Positions 35,004 to 42,634 of a DNA stretch of 64,000 nt are shown here, in pieces (positions within the stretch are counted from its first letter, which is position 1; every line of letters begins with the position of its first letter). The stretch is from Marinobacter vulgaris (GTDB lineage Bacteria > Pseudomonadota > Gammaproteobacteria > Pseudomonadales > Oleiphilaceae). The notes under the pieces are model-generated. The model saw only the letters and a list, made by a program, of their open reading frames with translations. It did not search any database and had not been told where the DNA came from. The translations under genes and the position numbers were made by a program. The stretch is taken from positions 343,270-407,269 of the forward strand of contig NZ_QFWX01000002.1 of assembly GCF_003344045.1 (NCBI RefSeq). The letters are read 5' to 3'.

Positions 35004-35759
35004 ATGTTGCTGAACTGGCTATCGCGGCGGCTTGCCGCCTACCTCTCGAAACAGGTCACTCGGCATTCCGTGCGCACTTCCACCTGGGAAGCCCTGGAGA
35101 AGTCGCTTCAGCCGGGAGATGTTTTGCTGGTGGAAGGCAATACACGAATCAGTGCAGCCATCAAGTTTCTGACCCAGTCTACCTGGTCCCATGCTGCGCT
35201 GTACCTGGGGCCAGAAACCGGGCTGGGAGCAGCCGGGAACGGCGCACTGAATGTGCTGGTAGAGGCGGATCTTGAAGAAGGTATTCGAACCCTCCCGCTA
35301 TCGTGCTATCGGCACACCCATACCCGGATCTGCCGTCCGGTCGGGCTCAGTGAAGAGGATATCCGTCAGCTTAGCGACTATTCAAAAAGCCGGCTGGGGC
35401 ATCAATACGACATGAAAAACGTGTTTGACCTGGCTCGCTACCTGTTTCCGACACCTCCGGTTCCTCTGCGATACCGGCACAAATTGCTGGCGTTTGGAAG
35501 TGGCGACCCGACACGGGCAATCTGTTCAACGTTCATTGCAGAGGGTTTCCAGCAGTTGCGGTATCCAATCCTGCCGGTTGTCAGAACGTTGCCCAGTGAC
35601 GATCCTGACTGTGAGGACTGCGTTTACGAGCAGTTCCGGGTTCGACACCATTCCCTGTTCACGCCAAGAGATTTTGACGCTTCGCCTTATTTCCGGATCA
35701 TCAAGCCAACGCTGGAAGTCAATTTTAATTACCGGGCCATTGACTGGAGTGACCGGTAA
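35004..35759 (+). CDS. YiiX/YebB-like permuted papain-fold (NlpC/P60) hydrolase
   Basis: A 251-residue protein of the permuted cysteine-hydrolase group. The catalytic residues are in permuted order: His63 in STWSHAALYLG first, then Cys174 in RAICSTFIAEGF. The core GDVLLVEGNTRISAAIKFLTQ is typical of the YiiX/YebB branch. No clear signal peptide, but the N-terminus is basic and amphipathic. It is transcribed from its own ECF-type promoter, next to the TTL-ligase operon under the same pattern, and converges with the cytochrome gene. A role in cleaving amide or ester bonds is plausible; the substrate is unknown. Confidence 0.8.
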   Translation: MLLNWLSRRLAAYLSKQVTRHSVRTSTWEALEKSLQPGDVLLVEGNTRISAAIKFLTQSTWSHAALYLGPETGLGAAGNGALNVLVEADLEEGIRTLPLSCYRHTHTRICRPVGLSEEDIRQLSDYSKSRLGHQYDMKNVFDLARYLFPTPPVPLRYRHKLLAFGSGDPTRAICSTFIAEGFQQLRYPILPVVRTLPSDDPDCEDCVYEQFRVRHHSLFTPRDFDASPYFRIIKPTLEVNFNYRAIDWSDR

Positions 35760-35813
35760 TCGACCGGCGCCGGCCTCCATGATTCGGGGCCAAAAAAGGT
35801 CTGGCTGGCGGCT

Positions 35814-35841
35814 AAAAAAAGGGTGGACGCAAGCCCCACCC
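35814..35841 (-). terminator. Rho-independent terminator of the TTL-ligase operon
   Basis: On the minus strand GGGTGG-9 nt-CCACCC is followed by seven T. It ends the operon about 80 bases after the cytochrome c stop. Confidence 0.7.
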
Positions 35842-35918
35842 AAGCCGTCGAGACAACCGACGATGCAGAGCGTCACCCGGATCCGGCGCAATAATTCCCT
35901 TTATCGGCGGGCCAGACC

Positions 35919-36551
35919 TTAACGTTTCTGGAACTTTTCCTGTTCAATGCGCATGTACTCCGTCAGAGCGGCCAGCTCTTCGGAATCCCACTCCAGTGGC
36001 TCCGCTGCCATGGGAGCAACCATGCAGATCTGGACCATCTCATCCAGATGGACCTTGTCCATCCCGAAATCGCTTTTGCCCATGGCGACGAAATGCGGGT
36101 ATTCCTTGGAGAAGGTATCGGCGTAACCGGCGCCGTTGGTATGGCAGGTCGCACAGGACAAACCATTGGAAGAAAGCGATGTATCGCTGAACAGGGCCTC
36201 CCCTTTCCTGGCCAGGGACTCGGTATCGCCGTCGTAGGGTTCGTACCCTTCAGGGCGCTGGACTGCCTCTTTCATGGCTTCGGAAGTCCCTTCGGCCTCG
36301 CCTTCTCCTTCAGCCTCACCTTCGCCCTCAGCTTCACCTTCAGCCTCTCCCTTTGCTTCGCCTTCCGCTTCTCCCTTTGCTTCACCTTCTGCTTCCCCCT
36401 GGGCAGCTTCCGCTGAAGGAATCAGTCCCAGTCCGTTTTCAGACACTGCCGACATTCCCGCCATAGCGACTACCGTCATCACGGGTACCGACACCATAAG
36501 GTTTCGGGAAAGCTTACGCAGGAGTTCTTTGCGATGACTGTCAGTATTCAT
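35919..36551 (-). CDS. Secreted cytochrome c with alternating Glu-Gly/Ala tail and shared leader
   Basis: A 210-residue protein with three parts. (1) A leader/signal peptide (RKELLRKLSRNLMVSVPVMTVVAM, AxA near residue 48). (2) A 37-residue tract (52-88) with Glu at every second residue, separated only by Gly or Ala, and Lys at 59 and 67. (3) A class-I-like cytochrome c domain with heme motif CATCH (133-137) and Met-rich C-terminal helices that could provide the distal ligand. The leader and the tract are nearly the same as in the 96-residue peptide two genes upstream. It is the last gene of the operon. The electron partner is unknown. Confidence 0.85.
   Translation of the reverse strand: MNTDSHRKELLRKLSRNLMVSVPVMTVVAMAGMSAVSENGLGLIPSAEAAQGEAEGEAKGEAEGEAKGEAEGEAEGEGEAEGEGEAEGTSEAMKEAVQRPEGYEPYDGDTESLARKGEALFSDTSLSSNGLSCATCHTNGAGYADTFSKEYPHFVAMGKSDFGMDKVHLDEMVQICMVAPMAAEPLEWDSEELAALTEYMRIEQEKFQKR
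36288..36398 (-). repeat. Glu/Gly/Ala alternating repeat in the cytochrome gene
   Basis: Degenerate 6-bp units encoding (G/A)E, with the same Lys spacing as the peptide's tail at 37316-37444. Confidence 0.85.
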
Positions 36552-36605
36552 TTGAGCACTCTCCGATCGTCATTGTTTATTGGATTTTTGGCATGAACCC
36601 TGGGT

Positions 36606-37169
36606 TCACGCGATCTTTGCCATCTGGTTTTTCAACTGCCTTTGATGGCGCAGGGTCGAAGGATGAACTCCGAATCCATCACGGACTTCAATCCCACCCT
36701 GTTCCGCCAGCATCGCGATAATCGCCATGTGATGAACCGTATGGCTGGCCAGAAACACCAGTTCCCGATCAATGCTGGTGGTGACATCATTCCTCTGCCC
36801 ATCACTGAGATGTTCCATCGTCAGTGGTGCGTTCTGCGGGAAATCAGCGAGACCATCCAGCAGATTGATGATGGCGAGAAGCCTGTTGCAGGCCGCGTGA
36901 CTATCCAGCTCCAGCCTTTCCTCGCGCTCTCTTTTCTCGTAATCCAGTGGCACCGTGGATCGCCCGTTGACGGCTCTCAGAAAAGCCATGTAATGGTCGA
37001 TGATATGGCGCACATGCTTACCGATTACATGCTGTTTTTTCGCCCCGAACGTTTGCCGATACAGCTTTCCAGGCAACACAACAAGCAGCTCTGCAAGCTG
37101 GTTGATGGCATGGGCATTTTCGGCAACAAGCTCTTCACAACTAACAGACCCGGAACTTGAATTTGGCAT
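36606..37169 (-). CDS. DinB/YfiT-like four-helix metal protein
   Basis: About 187 residues. A DinB-superfamily helical bundle with the spaced histidines expected for a divalent metal: HIIDHYMAFLRAV (His near residue 55) and ASHTVHHMAIIAML (His near 137-141). The family includes damage-inducible proteins and thiol-dependent transferases; no function can be assigned. It sits between the peptide and cytochrome genes, after a stem-loop, in the TTL-ligase operon. The start is the ATG of MPNSSSGS; the ribosome site is weak. Confidence 0.75.
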   Translation of the reverse strand: MPNSSSGSVSCEELVAENAHAINQLAELLVVLPGKLYRQTFGAKKQHVIGKHVRHIIDHYMAFLRAVNGRSTVPLDYEKREREERLELDSHAACNRLLAIINLLDGLADFPQNAPLTMEHLSDGQRNDVTTSIDRELVFLASHTVHHMAIIAMLAEQGGIEVRDGFGVHPSTLRHQRQLKNQMAKIA

Positions 37170-37219
37170 TTTTTTCACCCGTATCGTCTGGGTTGATTCG
37201 TTCACTAAAAGCAGCAAAG

Positions 37220-37285
37220 CAGTGGCAGACTGGCCCCGGCGCCAGGGTTACGGACGAATCCGCTTCACCCCTGGCCGGGCCACTG
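37220..37285 (-). promoter_or_regulatory. Large stem-loop between peptide and DinB genes
   Basis: Arms CAGTGGC / GCCACTG and GGCCAGGG / CCCTGGC-type pairs, followed by CTTTGCTGCTTTT on the minus strand. Such partial terminators after a peptide gene usually raise the peptide-to-enzyme ratio. Confidence 0.5.
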
Positions 37286-37312
37286 CCTTGTTCAGGTGCT
37301 GCAGATTCCTAC

Positions 37313-37603
37313 TCAGGCTTCGGCTTCACCCTCTGCTTCGCCTTCGCCCTCGCCTTCTCCTTCGCCTTCTCCTTCACCTTCGGCTTCACCTTTAGCTTCG
37401 CCTTCCGCTTCACCCTTGGCCTCGCCCTCGGCTTCCGCTTCACCGGCTGCAAGCATCATGTACTCGCTTTCGGCATTTACTTCTGCAGCGGTAGCCGTAC
37501 CAATGGCTGAGGCGCCAACGACAACTGCCAGCATTGGCCCGGTGTAGGTGATACCCCTGGCAAGCTTTCGCAACAACTGTCTTTTCTGAGTATCTCTGGA
37601 CAT
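37313..37603 (-). CDS. Putative modified-peptide precursor with Glu-alternating tail
   Basis: A 96-residue peptide with strong AAGGAGAG before the ATG. Residues 1-20 (KRQLLRKLARG) form a basic amphipathic leader, 21-41 a hydrophobic export segment ending ATAA, 42-53 a spacer, and 54-96 a tail. In the tail every odd residue from 55 to 95 is Glu except Lys63 and Lys71, with only Gly or Ala between (19 Glu in all). No Cys, Ser or Thr occurs in the tail. It lies 65 bp after the TTL-RRE ligase gene, shares leader and tail with the cytochrome two genes on, and is the likely substrate of the ligase. Alternative: a plain acidic secreted protein. Confidence 0.8.
   Translation of the reverse strand: MSRDTQKRQLLRKLARGITYTGPMLAVVVGASAIGTATAAEVNAESEYMMLAAGEAEAEGEAKGEAEGEAKGEAEGEGEGEGEGEGEGEAEGEAEA
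37316..37444 (-). repeat. Glu/Gly/Ala alternating repeat in the peptide gene
   Basis: Encodes GEAEGEAK-type units then (GE)n. DNA repeat units vary at third positions, so the protein pattern, not only the DNA repeat, appears conserved. Confidence 0.85.
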
Positions 37604-37638
37604 GGTATTGCTCTCCTTATCCGTTTCTCTGGTTAACA

Positions 37639-37658
37639 CCGGGCATGTGTGTGCCCGG
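37639..37658. promoter_or_regulatory. Hairpin just upstream of the peptide's ribosome site
   Basis: Perfect 7-bp arms CCGGGCA / TGCCCGG with a six-base loop, between the ligase stop and the peptide's Shine-Dalgarno. Could be an mRNA processing or stability element. Confidence 0.5.
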
Positions 37659-37667
37659 ATCTTCAGG

Positions 37668-40091
37668 CTACTGCCCGAATGCTTGCTCTATCTCTGGCCG
37701 ATCCGCATCTGATAGCTGCGCCGCAATGGCATCGAGGTTGTCTGGGTTCACCAGATATCGGTCTGCTGTCTCGAGCCATTCTGCAAGTCGCGAAAACCCT
37801 GCCGTATCCAAGGGGTGTCCGTCTGGGCCACAGCAACCGGGAATGAGATGACGTAAGGCTTCATTCACTGACACCGTCTGCAGACCACCTCCGTGCTGAA
37901 GCGGTGACCGGGCGGGTATCAGAACTGTCGTAACCTGGCACCCCTTGCCGGCGATCCCCAGCGACGCGGGTTGCAGCGCAACCTCATGGCCATCTTTTGG
38001 TGAATGCACGGAAAAATGGCCCGAGATCATAGGGTCATCAATCCTGGCCGGAGGCACCTGTGCCGGCAGGCCTAGCGCAAACAGGGCCGCAGCCGGCTCC
38101 GCAGAAATTCTCAGGGCCCGGCCAAAGTTCGCATCGAGACGGCAGGCCAGCGCCAGCGCTGGCCCATCACCGAGCTCGGGGTCGCTGTTGGCAACCAGCA
38201 CTGCGCTTGCCGGCTCATCCGGCCGGGTAACCACGCCGGCGTCAATGATGATGTCGCCTTCGTCTGCTGCGTGGCCGGTCAGACAGACCATGACTGCAGG
38301 CGCCACGCGGGAAAGGGCGAGCCGGGATTGCACAACCTTGCCGTCGAGGATCAGTGTGTAGCCCGGGGTATCACGCACAACCTCAAGCCTTGAACGGGAG
38401 CCGGGCCGGCTTTTCGATTCAAGCGGGAAAAGTAACGAGCCGATCCGGCTCACAACCGCCGGGCTGTCGGTAAACAGCTCCACGTGGAATCCGCCACATT
38501 CGAGAACACACGAATAGGGCTCGGACACCTGTGGGAGTGGAATATTCCCTGCGGGGGAAAAATCAGTGGCGGAGACATCGGCGTTCGCCTGGACCAGAAA
38601 ACCTTTGTTGACCCAGTCCGCCAGGGAATTCCAGACATCCCGCCGAATGGACCAGGTATCAGGCTCTGTGGCAGCGTTCTGCCTGGCTGACTGGGTCAGG
38701 GCATCGGCAATATCGTCCGGCGGGATACCATCGGTGGCCATGAGCCAGATCAGCGATGCGGTCTCGTTCAGGACACTGAGATGCCCAAGCCGGGTATCGT
38801 AGACATAAACCCGGTCCTCACTGATCATATCCTCGGCACGGCGCCGTTGCAGGATTGGCTGGGTTAAGCCGTTGCCGGCAAGGGCTTTCGCGACGACCCA
38901 GTCCTCCAGCCGTGGCAGCGTATAAAAGGGCAGATAAGCCGCGGAGTTTTCCGAGGGCAACAGGCGCTTGAAGTTACCCGCCCGGGCCTGCTCGTTTTCT
39001 GTTTCCAGGATCAGCTGTTGTTCCACAGACGCGCCGGGAACCGTTTCGGGCTTGCCATTCAGCCCCACCAGGCTTACCAGGTCCGCCACCAGCGATCCCT
39101 TGACGCCTTCTTCAATATCACCGCCGCTCTCAGCACCGGCGCATACTTCCAAGGAAGGGCTGAGATTGCATTCCAGCACCCAGGGTTTGAGCTTGTCGTC
39201 CACCAGGCAGTCAATGCCGAGCAGCTCATAACAGCCACGGGTATCGGCTCCCACCACCCTGGAGCGCTCGCGCATGGATTCAACAGCCGACAGGCCGGTC
39301 AAGGCGACCATGTCCTCAACCCTGGCAAACAGGGCCTCATCATCATGGCCCTGCTCCCTCAACCAGACGCGGTAGCGGTCCAGGTCAACAAACTCCACCG
39401 GCACGTCAGCGTCGAGATTCAGCGCGTTAACATCGGGATTGGTGAGGTAACTGTAGGGATTGTCTGCGTTTTCCTCGTCATAAGGCGCGGATGCAAGCTT
39501 GGCAAAGCCCTGGCGATAGAGATACACCCGCAAAGGTGCAACCGAGGTGACTGCAACGTACAACCGCAACACATACTTGCGCCCGTGCATGGTGTGGGGG
39601 TTCTCGATGTATTCCTGCACCATCCACGACGAATCCATGGGCACATTGGCCGGGTCTTTAACCAGTTGAATGCCCTTGCCACGTGCCGCATTCTTGGGCT
39701 TCAGAATCCAGCGTTTGGAAGGTTCATCAAGGGCCTCCTGCTGGAAGGCATGGTAGTCCCCGGGCATGGAATAGACGCGCGGGAAAAACTGCAGGCGATC
39801 AACCTGACCGTTCTGTCCGTTATCCTGGAGGCTCACCCGGTCGTGAAGCGTCAGCAGGCTCTGGTAAAGCCGGCTTTTCACCGTCAGGGCGTTATTCCCG
39901 GGAATGTGATTGATCTTGCGCTCGGGCCCGACGTGCCTGAAAAACTCCGGATCGGGCATGCCCGTGTACCAGCAGGCATCCCAGTCATCCGGGCTGTCGC
40001 CCTTCTGCCAGCGGTCCTGATCAAGTGATGCTTCAAAAAAGCGGTCCTGCTCGTAGGTGCGGTTGCCGCCCATCCAGTAGTGTCGAGTCAT
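37668..40091 (-). CDS. TTL-like ATP-grasp ligase fused to PqqD-like RRE and degenerate HprK-like domain
   Basis: An 807-residue, three-part protein. Residues about 60-315 are a tubulin-tyrosine-ligase-type ATP-grasp fold: WILKPKN..GKGIQLV (128-144), WMVQEYIENPHTMHGRKYVLRLYV (156-179), YELLGIDCLVD (288-298) and the Mg-binding WVLECNLSPSL (304-314). Residues 426-500 match PqqD-type peptide-recognition domains (VYVYDTRLGHLSVLNETASLIWLM to WVNKGFL). Residues about 525-795 resemble HprK-related kinases (VSVNEALRHLIPG near the end), but the P-loop region (VLVANSDPELGDGPALAL) has no GKS/T, so it is probably catalytically dead. It starts the operon under two ECF-type promoters. TTL enzymes ligate Tyr, Glu or Gly to acidic tails. 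Confidence 0.85.
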   Translation of the reverse strand: MTRHYWMGGNRTYEQDRFFEASLDQDRWQKGDSPDDWDACWYTGMPDPEFFRHVGPERKINHIPGNNALTVKSRLYQSLLTLHDRVSLQDNGQNGQVDRLQFFPRVYSMPGDYHAFQQEALDEPSKRWILKPKNAARGKGIQLVKDPANVPMDSSWMVQEYIENPHTMHGRKYVLRLYVAVTSVAPLRVYLYRQGFAKLASAPYDEENADNPYSYLTNPDVNALNLDADVPVEFVDLDRYRVWLREQGHDDEALFARVEDMVALTGLSAVESMRERSRVVGADTRGCYELLGIDCLVDDKLKPWVLECNLSPSLEVCAGAESGGDIEEGVKGSLVADLVSLVGLNGKPETVPGASVEQQLILETENEQARAGNFKRLLPSENSAAYLPFYTLPRLEDWVVAKALAGNGLTQPILQRRRAEDMISEDRVYVYDTRLGHLSVLNETASLIWLMATDGIPPDDIADALTQSARQNAATEPDTWSIRRDVWNSLADWVNKGFLVQANADVSATDFSPAGNIPLPQVSEPYSCVLECGGFHVELFTDSPAVVSRIGSLLFPLESKSRPGSRSRLEVVRDTPGYTLILDGKVVQSRLALSRVAPAVMVCLTGHAADEGDIIIDAGVVTRPDEPASAVLVANSDPELGDGPALALACRLDANFGRALRISAEPAAALFALGLPAQVPPARIDDPMISGHFSVHSPKDGHEVALQPASLGIAGKGCQVTTVLIPARSPLQHGGGLQTVSVNEALRHLIPGCCGPDGHPLDTAGFSRLAEWLETADRYLVNPDNLDAIAAQLSDADRPEIEQAFGQ

Positions 40092-40151
40092 GTCGAAGTG
40101 TTCTCCCTTGCGACCTGGTCTTGTCTTTATTGTCTGTTGCTCACCTGCATG

Positions 40152-40177
40152 GACACGCCAGCTAAACGGGTGTTACA
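40152..40177 (-). promoter_or_regulatory. Putative ECF promoter 1 of the ligase operon
   Basis: TGTAACA at 40177-40171, 15 bases, TGTC at 40155-40152, about 60 bases before the ligase ATG. Confidence 0.6.
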
Positions 40178-40210
40178 GAAACCAGACAATTTATTGCCAC
40201 TAACAGACAA

Positions 40211-40236
40211 GACACATAGAAGCCGGCGTTGTTACA
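40211..40236 (-). promoter_or_regulatory. Putative ECF promoter 2 of the ligase operon
   Basis: TGTAACA at 40236-40230, 15 bases, TGTC at 40214-40211: a second, tandem copy 59 bp upstream of the first. Confidence 0.6.
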
Positions 40237-40334
40237 AATGGGAGATCTGGAGGGGTAGGTATAATGGAGTCATTCTGGTGGGATAATGGATCCGCCAGCT
40301 CAGGGGCATGGCTGGCGGTTTCGAACGACTGGGG

Positions 40335-42353
40335 TCAGCGGCGCCCTCGCAACTTGCTCAATACACCCTGAACCCAGTCCCTGGCTTCTTCCAGTTTGTG
40401 ATTGTCTTCGACAAGGCCCCGAACAGCCTGGACCTGCTGCTCGAACAATCCCGGCCGGCTCAGCTCTTCAGCCTTCTCATCCGGGCCCAGCGGCAGGATA
40501 TGTTCGAAATAGGTGCCGCCGAGAATCCTACGCAGGAAGCCTTCGCCCAGAAACGCTTCATCGTTGTTCAGGGTACGGGTGGCCCGCAGCAGCCGGCGTA
40601 TATCGTACTGGCCCGGATAGATGTCCGGCACCTGTTTATTGATACCTAGCAGGCTGTAGACGCCAACCCGGGCTGTGCGCACCGAGCTCTCCAGGGTGAA
40701 CACCACATCGTTGTGGGTCTCCACAAACTGGCCCATGCAGGCCAGGTTGCTGCAGCCTTGCGGCACGACCCATGGCCGGTCACCTTTGGCGCGCGGCATG
40801 AACTGGGCGGTGATGTAGGGCATCAGCGCAATCCGGGTTTTAGTGGCGGCCATCACCTCGTCGAGCTGATCAATCAGGCCCAGGTGATGGCACATCTCCG
40901 CCAGCACCTCTTTGCCGGTGCATTCCGGCATCGGCTTTTTCACATAATCGCCGGGCCTGTCCATCATCAGTGCGTAGGTCCACAGCACAATCACATCATC
41001 AGGCTGATCCGGGAAGTGTGGCTGACGGTTGCAGGTGAAGCTCATCAGCCAGGCTGAATCGGTAAAGGTAATGATGCCCCCCGTTGCCGTGAATCCGGAA
41101 TAGGGGTCGTTGACCGACAGCTCTCTGAGCTTATCCATCAAAGGGGAGGGCCTGCAGGTCAGGGTGACGGACTCCCAGGTTGATCCGGGTATGTTGCCGC
41201 AAAACTTCTCCGGCCGGCCAAACACGTCCGATTTCTGCGCCAGGTTTTTCCACAGCTGCCAGCCGGAACCCGGGCCTGCCTCTTGGTTTTCTTTCAGTTC
41301 CGGCGCCGTGTCGTCATCACCGTAGGCGGTGTCTTCGGTCATCGAACCGGTGGTGATGAACACCAGGTCACGCTCGCCGACGTTAAAGGTCTTGTCTCCT
41401 TCACTGCCATGGCACTGGATGGCCGTGACGGTTCGGGTGTCACCAGAGGTTTCCATCTCCAGGTTCTCGACAATGGTGTCGTACTGGATGTTAACACCCT
41501 GATCCTTCAGCCAGTCCATCAGCGGGCGCACAAAGGCATCGTATTGATTGTATTTGGGAAAGACCAGCGAGGTCATGTCGTTAAGCCCGTCCATCAGGTG
41601 CAGGAAACGGTGCATGTAGAGTTTCATTTCAAGCACGGAATGCCAGTTCTGGAAGGCAAACATCGTACGCCAGAAGGTGTAGAAGTTGCTGTTCAGAAAC
41701 CCTTCACTGAACCATTGCTCAACGGTGATGTCGTCCAGATCCTCCTTACGCGCCAACAGAAGCCTGACCACTTCCAGTTGCTGTCGCTTGGTCAATTCCA
41801 TGGTCGAAAAGTCCCTGATCTGGCCCTGCTTCTCCAGCAGCCGTGCCTTTGACCAGTTCTTGTCGGCATCATTTACGATGCGGTATTCATCCAGCACGGT
41901 AAAAGGTTCCGGCAACTCCAGAGCCGGTATTTCCGAGAACACATCCCAGAAATTCTGGTAGGTCATTTCCATTTCCCGACCACCGCGCACGATGTAACCG
42001 TCTTCGGCGTTGCCGGCGCCATCAAGGGAGCCGCCCTCAATGGCCTGCTCTTCCAGGAAGGTGATATTGCCAGCCGGCATATGGCCGTCGCGGATCAGAA
42101 AGAAAGCGGCGGACAGGCCGGCGATACCACTACCCACAATCCAGGCGCGCCGGTCTGCGATACCTTCAGTGGGAAGCGGGCGATGGTTGACGTAGGCACC
42201 ATGGAGATCCGCCGGTGGCAGCGGCGTATCGGTACCGTTGTGCAAGTGCCGGGAGGAAGCGTCGGGGGTGACACCGACGCCCTGGGCCTCCAGCGCGTCG
42301 ATATGGGCTTTGAGTTTCGAGGGCTCTGTTCCGGGGATATCTGAGCGGGCCAT
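40335..42353 (-). CDS. ohyA: Oleate hydratase (FAD, MCRA family)
   Basis: Adds water across the cis-9 double bond of unsaturated fatty acids, giving 10-hydroxy acids. The 672-residue protein starts with a Rossmann FAD motif (AWIVGSGIAGLSAAFFLIRDG, residues 71-90). It contains GGREMEMTYQNFWDVF and the family's conserved HSVLEMKLYMHRFLHLMDGLNDM, FTSDSAWLMSFT-like and PMPECTGKEVLAEMCHHLG blocks. Oleate hydratases typically act on free fatty acids at the membrane. A near-match to the ECF -35 (TGTAACA at 42485-42479) lies upstream but lacks the TGTC partner, so regulation by the ECF factor is uncertain. Confidence 0.95.
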   Translation of the reverse strand: MARSDIPGTEPSKLKAHIDALEAQGVGVTPDASSRHLHNGTDTPLPPADLHGAYVNHRPLPTEGIADRRAWIVGSGIAGLSAAFFLIRDGHMPAGNITFLEEQAIEGGSLDGAGNAEDGYIVRGGREMEMTYQNFWDVFSEIPALELPEPFTVLDEYRIVNDADKNWSKARLLEKQGQIRDFSTMELTKRQQLEVVRLLLARKEDLDDITVEQWFSEGFLNSNFYTFWRTMFAFQNWHSVLEMKLYMHRFLHLMDGLNDMTSLVFPKYNQYDAFVRPLMDWLKDQGVNIQYDTIVENLEMETSGDTRTVTAIQCHGSEGDKTFNVGERDLVFITTGSMTEDTAYGDDDTAPELKENQEAGPGSGWQLWKNLAQKSDVFGRPEKFCGNIPGSTWESVTLTCRPSPLMDKLRELSVNDPYSGFTATGGIITFTDSAWLMSFTCNRQPHFPDQPDDVIVLWTYALMMDRPGDYVKKPMPECTGKEVLAEMCHHLGLIDQLDEVMAATKTRIALMPYITAQFMPRAKGDRPWVVPQGCSNLACMGQFVETHNDVVFTLESSVRTARVGVYSLLGINKQVPDIYPGQYDIRRLLRATRTLNNDEAFLGEGFLRRILGGTYFEHILPLGPDEKAEELSRPGLFEQQVQAVRGLVEDNHKLEEARDWVQGVLSKLRGRR

Positions 42354-42634
42354 TGAAGGATCTCCTTTCCTGTGAGATGAGTATCCTTACAGTGTGCGCC
42401 CATAAACTGCGAAGGTGGGTGACACATATCAATCTGACCGGCGAGAAACATTTTCACCAATACTTCGTATGCTGGAAATGTTACATCAGTGGGATAAATA
42501 AATTCCCTGACGTCTTTTCCCCTCGCTACCGGGTCAGTGCGCAGACGTACCGACGCGTATATTATGATCTCTGAGGCTGCCTGCCTGGAAAGATGGTGTT
42601 ATGGATAATGTTCGCCAACCTGAAGGATGCGACC

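Noticed and set aside
36288..37444. The Glu/Gly/Ala tracts as mere simple-sequence DNA or an antifreeze/elastin-like protein
   Set aside because: Third-position variation keeps the protein pattern, Lys spacing is the same in both proteins, both share a leader, and a TTL-RRE ligase is adjacent; a functional substrate tail explains more.
39018..40028. A 336-codon plus-strand frame antisense to the TTL ligase
   Set aside because: The minus-strand frame has clear ATP-grasp motifs; the antisense frame has none.
42479..42485. TGTAACA (minus strand) upstream of the oleate hydratase gene
   Set aside because: Correct side of the gene, but 15 bases on the sequence is GTAT, not TGTC; not counted as a regulon member.
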